From Malaya genurostris (Eukaryota; Arthropoda; Insecta; Diptera; Culicidae), in assembly GCF_030247185.1 (NCBI RefSeq), contig NC_080571.1:81278525-81342524 (forward strand): 64,000 bases of DNA. Reading direction: 5' to 3'. This document shows, in pieces, positions 31,805-42,695 of the stretch (its first letter is position 1; the number at the start of each line of letters is the position of its first letter). The translations under genes were made by a program, and so were the position numbers. The notes beneath the pieces are model-generated. The model was not told the DNA's origin. It searched no databases and saw nothing but the letters and a program-made list of their open reading frames with translations.

Positions 31805-34800
31805 TTTATCACCCGCCGCAAATGATACAATCACTGTCCTGCAGTGGAATTGTCGAAGTATCATGCCAAAACTTGATTCATTTAAAATTTTATTGCATAG
31901 CCAAAAATGTGATGTATTTGTTTTATGTGAAACATGGCTTACTTCAAACATAGCTTTAAATTTTAATGATTTTAACATTATACGTCTCGATAGAGACTCT
32001 CCGTATGGTGGAGTGCTTTTGGGAATTAAGAAATGCTATTCCTTTTATAGATTAAACATCCCTTCAACTTCTAGTATAGAAGTTGTTGCTTGCCAAATAA
32101 ACATTAAAGGCAAAGATATTTGCATAGCTTCGGTTTATATTCCTCCAAAAGCACAAGTTGGACAGCAACAGCTTAATGAAATGGTTGAAGCCCTTCCTGC
32201 ACCACGATTGATTCTGGGGGATTTAAATTCGCACGGTATTATGTGGGGTTCCGTTTACAATGATAGCAGATCATCTCTAATACAAAACATTTGTGACAAT
32301 TTTAGCATGACGGTATTAAATATGGGTAGCATGACACGGATCCCAAGACCTCCGGCACGCCCAAGTGCATTAGATCTATCTCTTTGCTCAACATCAATTC
32401 GACTAGATTGCACCTGGAAAATACTGCCTGATTTACACGGTAGCGATCATTTACCAATCATCATCTCAATTAGCAGTAGCAATTGCATTGCTACTTCCGC
32501 TAGTATTCCATATGATTTGACAAAAAATATCGACTGGATTAAATACCAAAGTAGTATCTCTAGTATTTTGAATTCAATGGAAGAGCTCCCTCCACTTGAA
32601 GAATATGACTTCCTCATTTGTTCGATTCTGGAGGCAGCAGAACAATCCCAAACTAAACGCTTTCCTGGGCCAACGACTAACAGAAGGCCTCCCAACCCCT
32701 GGTGGGACAAAGAGTGCTCAGAGGCTAAACTCGCAAAACAAAATGCTTGCAAGACGTTTCTAAAACGGGGAGGAGGAACTCCTCAGAATTTTGAAAAACT
32801 TATGGTTTTAGAAACCAAGTACAAGAGCATACTTCGAGCCAAAAAATGTAGCTATTGGAGACATTTTGTCGAAGGTTTGTCAAGAGAAACCTCAATGAGC
32901 ACTCTTTGGAATATGGCCAGACGAATGAGGAATCGTAACGTAGGAAATGAGAGTGATGAATACTCGAACCGATGGATATTTGACTTTGCTAGGAAAGTTT
33001 GCCCAGATTCTGTTCCTACGCAGAGCATTATACGGGAATCTCCTCCAAATAATGGTTTTATTAATAACCCATTTTCAATGATGGAATTTTCTATAGCACT
33101 CTTGTCTTGTAACAATAACGCTCCAGGGTTGGACAGAATTAAATTCAACTTGGTGAAGAATCTGCCCAACCTCGCAAAAAGACGTTTGTTGGAATTGTTC
33201 AACAAGTTTCTTGAGCAAAATATTGTTCCACCTGACTGGAGACAAGTGAAAGTTATCGCCATTCAAAAACCGGGGAAACCAGCTTCCAATCACAACTCAT
33301 ATAGACCCATTGCGATGTTGTCCTGCATCAGAAAATTGTTCGTAAAAATTATTCTACGACGTCTCGACACTTGGGTCGAGACGAACGGTTTGTTGTCAGA
33401 TACTCAGTTTGGCTTCCGTAGAAATAAAGGGACGAATGATTGCCTTGCATTACTTTCGTCTGACATCCAAATTGCCTTCGCTCAAAAGCAACAAATGGCA
33501 TCTGTATTTTTAGACATTAAAGGAGCATTTGATTCAGTTTCCATTGATGTTCTTTCAGACAAGCTTCACCAAAATGGACTCCCAGCGGTTATAAATAATT
33601 ATTTGCACAACCTTTTGTCAGAGAAACACATGCATTTTTCACATGGCGATTTGGCAACACTCAGAAATAGTTACATGGGTCTCCCGCAAGGCTCATGCCT
33701 CAGTCCGCTCCTCTATAATTTTTACGTAAATGACATTGACAGCTGTCTAGTAACCCCATGTACACTAAGACAATTGGCAGATGATGGCGTGGTTTCAGTT
33801 ACTGGACCCAAAGCTATTGATCTGCATAAACCATTGCAAGATACCTTAGATAACTTGTCCGTTTGGGCTGTTCATCTTGGTATCGAATTCTCTGCGGAGA
33901 AAACAGAGTTAGTCGTCTTTTCAAGAAAGCATGATCCCGCGCAGCTTCAGCTCCATATGATGGGAAGAATGATCCAACAGGTTTTAACTTTTAAATACCT
34001 CGGGGTGTGGTTCGATTCCAAATGCACGTGGGGAGGACACATTAGGTTTCTGATAACAAAATGCCAACAAAGAGTAAATTTTCTTCGAACAATAACAGGA
34101 TCTTGGTGGGGTGCTCATCCGGAAGATCTAATAAAATTGTATCAGACAACGATACTTTCAGTGATGGAATATGGATGCGTTTGCTTTCGTTCCGCTGCAA
34201 ACTCTCATATTATCAAACTGGAGCGAATTCAGTATCGTTGTTTGCGAATTGCTTTAGGGTGCATGCATTCGACACATACAATGAGTCTTGAAGTTCTGGC
34301 GGGAGTTCTTCCATTAAAAGATCGATTTTGGGAGCTTTCATCACGCCTGCTAATAAGATGTGAGGTGCTGAATCCCATGGTAATTAATAATTTCGAACGA
34401 CTAGTCGAGCTTCGATCTCAAACAAAATTCATGACAGTATATTTTAACCATATGTCACAAGAAATCAACCCTTCAAGATATATTCCTATCCGTGTCAGCC
34501 TCCTAAATGTCCCTGACTCAACTTTATTTTTCGATACATCCATGCAGCGCGAAATGCGTGGAATCCCGGATCATCTACGTTCGACGGAAATCCCAAAAAT
34601 ATTTTCAAGTAAGTTCAGGCATATTGACTCTGAGAAAATGTTTTACACGGACGGATCGCGAATTGAAGAAGCGACAGGGTTTGGTATGTTCAACAATAAT
34701 GTTTCGGCCTCATTTAGGCTTCAAGAACCTGCATCTGTTTATATAGCAGAGCTAGCAGCAGTTCAATATAGTTTGAGTGTAATCGTCACATTAATTCCAA

Positions 34801-35489
34801 ACCATTATTTCCTCTTCACAGATAGTCTGAGTGCAATTGAAGCCATTCGCTCAAACATGACTGGCAAGACTGAACCGTTTTTCCTGGGCAAAATAAAACA
34901 GTGCCTGAACGACATATTGAACAATAATTATCTAATCACTATAGTCTGGGTCCCGGCTCATTGCTCCATTCCTGGCAATGAAAGAGCCGATATTTTAGCC
35001 AAACGTGGTGCTATTGAGGGTGAAATTTATGAGAGACCAATTGCTTTCAACGAATTCTATAGCTCGTCTCGCCAAAGAACACTTGCCAGCTGGCAAGCTT
35101 CTTGGGATAAAGATGATCTGGGTCGGTGGATGCACTCAATTATTCCGAAAATATCGACAAAGGCATGGTTCAGGGGACTGGATGTGAGTAGAGATTTCAT
35201 TCGTGTGATGTCTAGACTCATGTCCAATCACTACACGTTAGATGCACATCTCCTTCGAATTGGGCTCTCCGAGACTAATCATTGTGCTTGTGGCGAAGGT
35301 TATCGAGATATTGATCATGTCGTTTGGACATGCGTGGAGTATCGTGATGTCAGATCTCAACTAATAAATTCTTTGCGTACCCAAGGTAGACTATCCAATA
35401 TCCCAGTTCGAGACATTCTTGCTTGTCGTGACCTTTCATACATGAAACTTATTTATCATTTCATAAAGAAAACTGGAGTTTCAATTTAA
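31797..35489 (+). CDS. ORF2: endonuclease - reverse transcriptase - RNase H polyprotein, 1230 aa
   Basis: I use the ATG at 31797 (MDNLSPAAND), which overlaps the ORF1 stop and is conserved in copy 2. The AP-type endonuclease is at about residues 14-225, with LQWNCRS, CETWL, GDLNSHG (about 141) and GSDHLPI (about 215). The reverse transcriptase covers about 440-730, with IQKPGK, FLDIKGAFDSV (about 571), LPQGSCLSPLLYN and the active box LADD (about 660), where Leu replaces the usual Tyr. RNase H spans about 948-1070, with TDGS, AELAA, TDSLSAIEAI and HCSIPGNERAD. A CACGEGYRDIDHVVWTC motif lies near 1160. There is no stop or frameshift, so the protein could be active. Confidence 0.94.
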   Translation: MDNLSPAANDTITVLQWNCRSIMPKLDSFKILLHSQKCDVFVLCETWLTSNIALNFNDFNIIRLDRDSPYGGVLLGIKKCYSFYRLNIPSTSSIEVVACQINIKGKDICIASVYIPPKAQVGQQQLNEMVEALPAPRLILGDLNSHGIMWGSVYNDSRSSLIQNICDNFSMTVLNMGSMTRIPRPPARPSALDLSLCSTSIRLDCTWKILPDLHGSDHLPIIISISSSNCIATSASIPYDLTKNIDWIKYQSSISSILNSMEELPPLEEYDFLICSILEAAEQSQTKRFPGPTTNRRPPNPWWDKECSEAKLAKQNACKTFLKRGGGTPQNFEKLMVLETKYKSILRAKKCSYWRHFVEGLSRETSMSTLWNMARRMRNRNVGNESDEYSNRWIFDFARKVCPDSVPTQSIIRESPPNNGFINNPFSMMEFSIALLSCNNNAPGLDRIKFNLVKNLPNLAKRRLLELFNKFLEQNIVPPDWRQVKVIAIQKPGKPASNHNSYRPIAMLSCIRKLFVKIILRRLDTWVETNGLLSDTQFGFRRNKGTNDCLALLSSDIQIAFAQKQQMASVFLDIKGAFDSVSIDVLSDKLHQNGLPAVINNYLHNLLSEKHMHFSHGDLATLRNSYMGLPQGSCLSPLLYNFYVNDIDSCLVTPCTLRQLADDGVVSVTGPKAIDLHKPLQDTLDNLSVWAVHLGIEFSAEKTELVVFSRKHDPAQLQLHMMGRMIQQVLTFKYLGVWFDSKCTWGGHIRFLITKCQQRVNFLRTITGSWWGAHPEDLIKLYQTTILSVMEYGCVCFRSAANSHIIKLERIQYRCLRIALGCMHSTHTMSLEVLAGVLPLKDRFWELSSRLLIRCEVLNPMVINNFERLVELRSQTKFMTVYFNHMSQEINPSRYIPIRVSLLNVPDSTLFFDTSMQREMRGIPDHLRSTEIPKIFSSKFRHIDSEKMFYTDGSRIEEATGFGMFNNNVSASFRLQEPASVYIAELAAVQYSLSVIVTLIPNHYFLFTDSLSAIEAIRSNMTGKTEPFFLGKIKQCLNDILNNNYLITIVWVPAHCSIPGNERADILAKRGAIEGEIYERPIAFNEFYSSSRQRTLASWQASWDKDDLGRWMHSIIPKISTKAWFRGLDVSRDFIRVMSRLMSNHYTLDAHLLRIGLSETNHCACGEGYRDIDHVVWTCVEYRDVRSQLINSLRTQGRLSNIPVRDILACRDLSYMKLIYHFIKKTGVSI

Positions 35490-35877
35490 TAAAGGCCCCT
35501 TTCAAGACTTAGTTCTGATCCCAGCTGCGTCCATGAGTTCAACCAATCGCTAAATTAGAATAAAAATAATGTAATGATACAAACAAACTCGAAACAGTTT
35601 ATGAAATTATTAACAAAATGTCTGAAAATAACAGCTTATTTTATAATTTATAGAAGTTAATCGTTTGGTTCAAATAATATTTCCGAGTAGATTTCATAAT
35701 TAATGACGAGTTACCTAAGATGATATTTAAGTAATAAGAGAATATGTTTTAATAAATGCAAAACGTTGTGACTATGTTAGAATTAAATTAGGATAAGAAT
35801 ATTATGTAAAAGTGATGCTACGGCGAAGAAAAACTTATGTAAACTGCCTTAAGAAATAAACGTATTTATGAAAAAAA

Positions 35878-35890
35878 AATGGAATTTTTC
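35878..35890. repeat. Target-site duplication of retrotransposon 3 (right)
   Basis: Exact match to 29775-29787; it overlaps the last two A residues of the tail. Confidence 0.92.
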
Positions 35891-35972
35891 ACTGAAAAAG
35901 TCGCCAATGCTTGCTAGATCTACGGTTGATGTTTGGCGCGCAACGAGTTGCATAAGTGTTTGACCGTCGAAG

Positions 35973-36636
35973 AAAAGAATACTAGATCGTTGAAAAAATC
36001 GTTTGGCGCGCAAAGATTAGTAGTGGAGATTTCCCGTGCATCATTTAGAGCCACGTGCTTAATTGGGTATTAAAACTTGACAAATGACTCAATGACGGAA
36101 TGCATATGACTGTTTTCTAGAAAACCGCTGTAGGCAGCAAAAAAAGTTCTGATATCATTCACCTGTTGATGAATTGTGATTAATGATAAATATTGGCCAT
36201 CCCGGCCTAAAAAATCTGGCATCATTAAGAAGGTGACAAGCGATTATAAATACACTCTCCTACTCAATGCTTGATCGGAGAAATAGGTATAAAGCGAGAG
36301 GACTAGTTTGATGGACAGAGAAGATGTTTGGATGTAAGATATCGGTCGGGTGACGGCCAGGATGTAGACCATGTTCGATGTACGTTGCTACTATGTCTGT
36401 TTCGAGTTTTGGAGTGGCGAAATGGTAGCGCGTATGCATGGAATGCATAAGAACGCAGGTTCGAGTCCTGTCTCTGAGCGTATCTTTTTCCAAAAATTCA
36501 TCTTTTCTGTTAGTTTTTCTTTCACTTGGCTTCTCCAATATATATTTCCGCTCAGTCATTGCAAAAACAGAAAAATAAGGAAAAAGAGTCGGAGGAAAGA
36601 ATACTAGATCGTTGAAAAAATTGTTTGGAGCGCAAC
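35973..36636. repeat. Direct repeat of about 40 bp flanking a 580-bp segment
   Basis: AAGAATACTAGATCGTTGAAAAAAT followed by GTTTGG.GCGCAA occurs at 35975-36013 and 36597-36635. The segment between them contains the tRNA-related sequence. It may be a duplication made by insertion, or two pieces of one repeat family. Confidence 0.6.
36406..36576 (+). mobile_element. tRNA-related SINE-like element with body
   Basis: GTGGCGAAATGGTAGCGC (A-box-like) and GGTTCGAGTCC (B box) are spaced as in a tRNA. A body containing GAGCGTATCTTTTTCC and CGCTCAGTCATTGCAAAA follows. The body without the tRNA head recurs at about 39768-39870, and the head alone at 41819-41880. The cloverleaf is too imperfect for a working tRNA. 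The apparent 5' segment at 36300-36385 is present in the opposite orientation in the 39.7-kb copy. Confidence 0.6.
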
Positions 36637-36810
36637 GAGATGCTTTGTGTGGTCAATCTAAGAGATTTTCCTTGCATTTCTCTTTCTAATGATTTAGATT
36701 AGACTAAGCGCACACAGTAAGTGGCTATCAGATATCAATGTTCAAGATGATTACCATAATGAATTGAGACTGTCATTTCATGTTGCATATTCTGTGAAGA
36801 ATGTTCAAAC

Positions 36811-38105
36811 TAGAGCTGTGCGCCGATCAAAATTGTCAACATCGGCGGCTGAAACGTCTTTTTGACCAGCGGCGGCGGCGAATCGGCGTGACGCTGTTTC
36901 CTGAAAACATCGGCGGCGGAGGCGGCGCGATTCGGCGTAATCAATTATAAACATATTAAAAATTTTAATATTGATTCACACAGGACAATTTCTCTATCTT
37001 ATTGTTTTGTCGACCTACAATCAAAGATCCTAATGTTTATGTGATCCATTAAAGCCAACGTAGTGAATAGAGATGGTAAATGGTTTCGAATGCATCGAAT
37101 TAGAAGAGAAATTGAGATGAGTATAAGTGCGATTATTTGGAGATGGTTGACTATTGTTTAAATAAATATTTCATTCATATACAAAGGGTTTTTCTTTTAT
37201 TATGAGCAAGAAATATGAAGTTTTATTCGGAACTATTTTTCAAATCGCTTTTTACATAGTTGATAATTATCATGTATAAAAATCGTTTTATCAACTCAAA
37301 AAATAAGTATATCTTTTTCGTACGTATGTAATTAACATGAAATCGATTTGGCGCTCAAATTCATTCAGATATCAAAAATAATATCAAATTAACAAATTCA
37401 AATTTCAATTACTTCACATTTGTAACGATTTCTTATAAAAACGGGTAAATTCATTTGAAAAGTCATAGTAGAAGTAGAAGAAAATGTTTTTACTTTGAGT
37501 TGGTAACGTTGATCTTAATTTATTGTGCGAAAACTAACGTTTATTTAGAATGGAGCATGAAACTTTGTTCAATACCATTTTTCAAATGCCCGGAAATAAC
37601 AAATAAAGTATCCAAAATAAATGGTACTCGATCGCTAAACATTCTAGCACCCGAGAAATCAACACTACACTGGTTTCTAAAAAAAATGTTAATCCGAAAA
37701 AACCTAACATTATTTTTTTCGGAAGAACACTCCTTTTCTTGGTTCCATTTTTCATTTTCAGATGTCGCGACCGATAATGTTGCGATAATGTGCCAATAGC
37801 TCAAAACCTTTTAAATAAAGACAGAAAATAGACTTTGAATCAAATGACATTGGCTTCGGTTGACAACGGTAGTACTGAGTTTCAGTATAAGTAGGAGGAA
37901 AGTGACTGTACTGTAATTTTCAATGAATTTTCATGAAAACTGTAAACAATTTTCCACATTGATAAAATCATTTTTTCGGCTGATGTAATATTATCGGCGG
38001 CACGATTAAAATGAGATAACCGGCGCGCTGATCATCTTTTTCTTAAATTGGCGGCGTGTCGAAATTATCGGCGGCGGCGGCGTGGCGCGGCGGCGCACAG
38101 CTCTA
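36811..38105. mobile_element. hAT-like non-autonomous element with CGG-rich ends
   Basis: The 15-bp inverted ends are perfect: TAGAGCTGTGCGCCG on the left and its complement on the right. The 8-bp duplication GTTCAAAC is perfect (36803-36810 and 38106-38113). Inside both ends are runs of GGCGGCGG-type triplets (36840-36935 and 37985-38095), and the middle is AT-rich. The 114-codon ORF (37455-37799) has no transposase motif. The TAG-start and 8-bp duplication fit the hAT superfamily. Confidence 0.85.
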
Positions 38106-38113
38106 GTTCAAAC

Positions 38114-39400
38114 TGGTAAGATCAATATCAAATTAAAATTTTAGCGTCGTCTACAAGCAATCAAAAGTACAGTACCTGAAAATATCCACTTTATTAGAGC
38201 TCTAAAGTACGCATGGTACTTTTTGATAACTTGAACGTACAGAACATATTTTGAGAAGAATTTCTCGCTGCTTAAAAGCTTCACACACCAAATTATTTTT
38301 ACGGATGTCGGTACATTTTTACTGACTTTCAAATAGCTGGACATTCGGTAATCCGTGCAGTAAAAGTTTTATTTGCAGTTACACTGAACTTCGATCTGTC
38401 ATAATTCTAATGACTTCTCCATTATTCAATACCGACGTTTGGCGAAATTCACAAAACAATCCTAAAAATATGTAAACGTCTTGACCCGTAAAGTATCACA
38501 ATTTTTTGGTAAAAGGAAGGAGCATTTTTGTTTTCAAAACATATTTTCATCCGATTAATTTATTTATTTGCGTGTGATGAATGAATTAAATTACATTTGC
38601 TCTTCAGAAATAATTTTTTTCAAATAAAATGATCAAATATCTTTCGGATGCAATTCAGTAGAATATGGGATCACCCTTCATAGTTTTAGAGTGCAGGAAT
38701 AATAAGTTGTAGAAGGCTTTTTGAATATATTCACTAAATGAAAAATTACCGCTAGGAGTCAGTGTTATCTATTTTTCGCAAGCAATCAATTCGCACGACT
38801 ATTTTTTTTACAAATCTAGAAATTTTCACACCTTTACGTCCGAAAATTATGTTATTTGACAGATCTTTATTTCTGCTGAATGTTTAGTGATGATTACTGA
38901 AATTCTTCATTATTTTTTATTAATTTTCCGGATATTGGTAAAACTTTTACTGAGTTCGTCAAGAGCAATGACATTTCAGAGTTCACAGACCGTGTCAGTA
39001 AATAATAAATAATCGTAACTTTTCATAGGATTTTCCGATATTCAGTAGTTCTTTGACAGATGACCGTAAGTTGGATAAATTTTACGTATCTATCAGTAAA
39101 AATAATATTTTACAGATCGTTGCCGGAAAAATTATTACCGAACACAAAAATAGAAATTTTTTGTGTATAAGAAACTGCTTTGAAGTTTGTTCTGTCGGGT
39201 GAACATTCACGTATGAGTAATTCCTTAAAACGGACTGTTCAGAATAGATATCTGTGCATTTGTTCAATTTTCGCTTAACAGAGGTATTACATATTTTCAC
39301 ATTAATCTTTGGTGATATTTCTTCTGTGTGAGCTAAAGAGAGTGTGTGTCGAATTCCGTTGATTGTAAGTTAAGTAATCAGAAAAATAATGGAGAGAAAC
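38114..39400. other. AT-rich non-coding stretch
   Basis: Short ORFs only. Repeated TTACCG/CGGTAA-type words suggest an old transposon relic, but no ends could be fixed. Confidence 0.35.
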
Positions 39401-39429
39401 GTTGACCACTTAGTCTTTTAACAATTCTT

Positions 39430-39466
39430 CTGGCGAGACGAAGTTCGACGGGTCAGCTAGTAATAT
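39430..39466 (+). mobile_element. Possible Helitron 3' end
   Basis: GGCGAGACGAAGTTCGACGG folds as a short hairpin and is followed by GTCAGCTAG and then T. Helitron 3' ends have a hairpin just before CTRR and insert before T. It pairs with the candidate 5' end at 29590. Confidence 0.45.
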
Positions 39467-39699
39467 AATAAAAATATATAATATATAATTTCCATAAAAA
39501 ATGAAAAATTATGTTTTATTCGACTTTCGCAAAAATCGGATAAAATTCGAGGTTATTTTTATCTATACATTCACGATAAAAATAAAAGCGAATGAAGTTT
39601 TTACATTCAGAAAAAGCATCAAACTCGTATTTAAAGTTTAAATTATTCTCTTCTTCAAACCGTGTGTACGCATTTTAACATTTCCGCCACCTTGAGCTG

Positions 39700-39870
39700 T
39701 TGTAGAGTACATCGAACAATGATCTAAATCCTAGCCGTCTCACGACCGGTACCTTATATCCGAACATCTGAGCGTATCTCTTTCCAAAAAATCTTTATTT
39801 CTGTGAGTTTCTCATTCATTTTGCTTCTTCAATATATGTTTCCACTCGGTCATTGCAAAACTAAACTTAG
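39700..39870 (+). mobile_element. Headless SINE-like copy
   Basis: The segment 39768-39870 (GAGCGTATCTCTTTCC... GGTCATTGCAAAA) matches the body of the element at 36406-36576. The preceding 39705-39765 matches 36300-36385 in inverse orientation (GTACATCGAACA, CTAGCCGTC). No tRNA-like head is present. Confidence 0.5.
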
Positions 39871-39929
39871 CTATGGCGACTTAACGTTAAACCAACTAAA
39901 AATTAAATTAAAAAAACTAATAAAAATGT

Positions 39930-40395
39930 TACTTGGATTCACCCTGTATTTCCTAACCGGACGTCGGACTCGGATGAAATTCAGTAACATTCTAGAAGAT
40001 CGTAAAACATTTCACTTGAACTTAAATTAATGGAAATTGGTTGGGTTTTTTTATAAAAATGAAGTGAGTTCCTTTTTGAAGTTTTTGACCAGGTACAGGA
40101 AATTGGGAAACGGTATAACCGCTGTCAGCTTGTTCTACCCGCAACTAACATAATCAACAAATTGGTAAAGTTTTGAGCCAATTTTAGTAGAACTTTTCCT
40201 TTGTTCACATCGTCACTCTAAATTACAGTTTTAAATTTTTAGCACACTTCACCCTGTATTTCCGGAACCAAACGTCGAATTTGGATAAAATTCAATAGCA
40301 GTCTTTGGGACCATAAGACCTTTAAGATTTAGCGAGTTCCTTTTCGGAGCTTTTGACAAATGATTCCGATACTTCCGGAACCGAGTACTGTACAG
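39930..40395 (-). repeat. Family A-like units, minus
   Basis: Two degenerate units contain CACCCTGTATTTCC, GTCGGACTCGGATGAAATTCA and GGGACCATAAGACCTTT, as in the minus-strand copy at 25.3 kb. Confidence 0.55.
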
Positions 40396-41810
40396 TTAAG
40401 AGAATTACGATGCTTTTTATGTGCATCTAAACAAGACGTAAATTTATACAGTTTTTTTTGTAAGTGTGTATGAATTTCTGCAATTTTCACATTTTATTTA
40501 GAAAATAACGATATTCTCCACATCAAAACATCTTATCCGATTCTTTAGTGTAATTTAATGAGTGGTGCTACAATTCTACTAAGACCAAGAATCTCAAGTG
40601 CACTCCGATGCCTAGGCAATTAAATGAACAAATGGAAGTGTAATTGTTTTCTCGTGTCATGCTTGTGAAATAATTCACCAAAAAGACATAAAGCAATATT
40701 TCCTACATCGACAGATATCCTTTTTGCAACTACTTTACACGATTAAATTAACGAAATTTCTTCCAACTACTAGACAGCTAATTCAATTTCCTGTTCCGTA
40801 CAACCTCCCACACTCGTGTAGACACACAAACAACCAGTTTCAAACACAGCCCGAGAGCTTTTTTGCTTCCCTGCCCCAGACGGAGGGATCAACTGAGCGA
40901 TGGGAAATTTATAGCAGCACCACTATCATGTGATAATATTCGCCCGCGGGCCGCAGGTCTTCCACTACCACTATCTGGTTTGTTTGCAGTGGAAGTTAAT
41001 CACGTGCTATGAGCGAACCTTATTCCGGGCTCACGTAGCAGTACTATGTTAGTTGCAGGAGCCGCTTTTCACGCGTCGGGCCGCTACACACTACCAGCCG
41101 TTGTGAAGGAGATAATATTTGCTCAAAACCGGCCGAAGTTGTGGAATAGTTTTTGACACATCGCTCGCAAATGATAATGGAAAGTTTCTGTGTGTGAAAT
41201 GATGATAAATATTCGTGGATTATCAATGGTTTAGGAGTTAATTTCAATTTGTCCTGCTATTCAATGTTGGGTTGATAATTTACAACTGTTTTGTGAATTG
41301 AAATCGTAATTGGTCATAACAGGATTGAGTTCGTGGATATGGATTAATCCATCCAAGGGAAAACAAATTTGTCACCAGGAAACTTCTATCTAAAACAATC
41401 TAACAGCTCCTGCAGTTGACTCATCTGCCCCAATTCGATGTTATTCAGCTTGTATTGAAATTTTCAACCGCTGACATGATTACCATGTTTTCGAAGCAAC
41501 AATTTCATTCCCGACCAATACAGAATAGTAGAACAAGTGCTTTGAAAAGGATTTTTTTCTTAATTTAGAAAGAAAAAAGTATATGTGATATATGTGCAAT
41601 TCTATGCGGCTTAGCACATGTAAATTAGAAAACTAAATATCATAATTTAATTTTAGTAAAAGAGGCGTACGAAATAAAGACACCTACAAACAATATTGAA
41701 GCGGAACACTTTCAGTGAAAGCACCGCTAACGAATCACGCCATGGGAAAAAACGATGAGAAACGCGTATGAATTGATCTCACCACAACCTATAGCGTTCA
41801 ATAACAAGAA
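40396..41810. other. Unassigned DNA, partly less AT-rich
   Basis: The part at 40800-41150 has a higher GC content with several E-box-like words (CACGTG at 41001, for example). It could be unique non-coding DNA. No ORF, RNA gene or mobile end is supported. Confidence 0.35.
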
Positions 41811-41818
41811 ATAACATG

Positions 41819-41880
41819 ACGGTGGCGCAAATGGTAAACGCATATGTACGGATTGCATAAGAACGCAGGTTCGAGTCCTG
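41819..41880 (+). mobile_element. tRNA-like SINE head, truncated
   Basis: GGTGGCGCAAATGGTAAACGC and GAACGCAGGTTCGAGTCCTG match the head of the element at 36406. The body is absent after 41880. Confidence 0.5.
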
Positions 41881-41934
41881 AAAAAATGACGAGAAATGAC
41901 TGATTGTGTTATACCAAGTGTACCAGCACCGCTT

Positions 41935-42073
41935 TACGTATTAATGGGCCCGGGGTCAATACTTATTTGTGTGCTCCTAGTTTTTTTGCTCAGTTGGTCC
42001 CGCCAAGGGCCCCCTAGTACCGCGGACCCCGGGGCACATGCACCCACCGCCCCTATGTAAAAGCGGCCCTGAA
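41935..42073. mobile_element. GC-rich end of a DNA element (relic)
   Basis: This is a GC-rich island in AT-rich surroundings, with GGGCCCGGGGTCAATACTTA and GCGGACCCCGGGGCACATGC. The right edge, read on the minus strand, begins CAGGGCCGCTTTTACATAGG, a hAT-like start. No target duplication was fixed. Confidence 0.35.
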
Positions 42074-42099
42074 ATGTACTTCTCATTAATTTCAGTCTT

Positions 42100-42660
42100 G
42101 CCTTTCTTTATAGAATTGCTGGAAAAACCGTCTTACGAACGAAGCCTCGGAGACCCATAGTGTTATACACCAATCGACTCAGCTCAACGAGATAGAAAAA
42201 TGTTTGTGTGTGTGTATATATGTGTGAGCAACTTTCAACAATTTTTTTTTTGTACTCAATTTTTTCAACAAACTAAGGCTCGTTTGGAAGCTACTATTGG
42301 GTCATTGACCAAGTTTGAAGATCAAATGGCTGTGACTTCTGGTTCCGGAGATATAATGGTATAAGTGAACTAAAACTAAACGCGTTTTTTTACTCCTCTC
42401 AATCATCTCGAAGATGGCTGAACCAATTTTATTAAACTTAAGCTCGTTTAGAAATTACTATTGGTTCTTTAAACAGGTTTGAAGTTCGAATGGCTGTCAC
42501 TTACGGTTCTGGTAGTATAATGGCAGAGGTAAAACTCATTTCTTGCATTTGGATTAACCGATGTCAATACTGTTAGGCTCGTTCGAGACTAAAATTAAGC
42601 TAAAGATCGATTTCGAATATCATATGACAAAAGTTTCTAGTTTTGGAGATAAAGTGACGA
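42100..42660 (+). repeat. Family A-like repeat, copy 3
   Basis: It starts TTGCCTTTCTTTATAG, has a (GT)n run at about 42205-42230, then units with GATGGCTGAACCAATTTT and GGTTCCGGAGATATAATGG. Confidence 0.6.
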
Positions 42661-42695
42661 CAAAATATTAGAATCAAATATCAAATGTATTATTG

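Larger units (their letters stand above)
29788..35877 (+). mobile_element. Full-length non-LTR retrotransposon (I/LOA-type), copy 3, both ORFs intact
   Basis: The 6.09-kb element has a 727-bp 5' UTR, ORF1 (429 aa), ORF2 (1230 aa), a 3' UTR of about 380 bp and a short A tail. It is bounded by a perfect 13-bp duplication. Both ORFs are uninterrupted and overlap by 8 nt. Every catalytic motif checked is present. It is the only apparently complete copy in the window. Confidence 0.95.

Noticed and set aside
36406..36486. Functional tRNA gene
   Set aside because: A and B boxes are present but the acceptor and anticodon stems do not pair well, and the sequence continues into a repeated SINE body.
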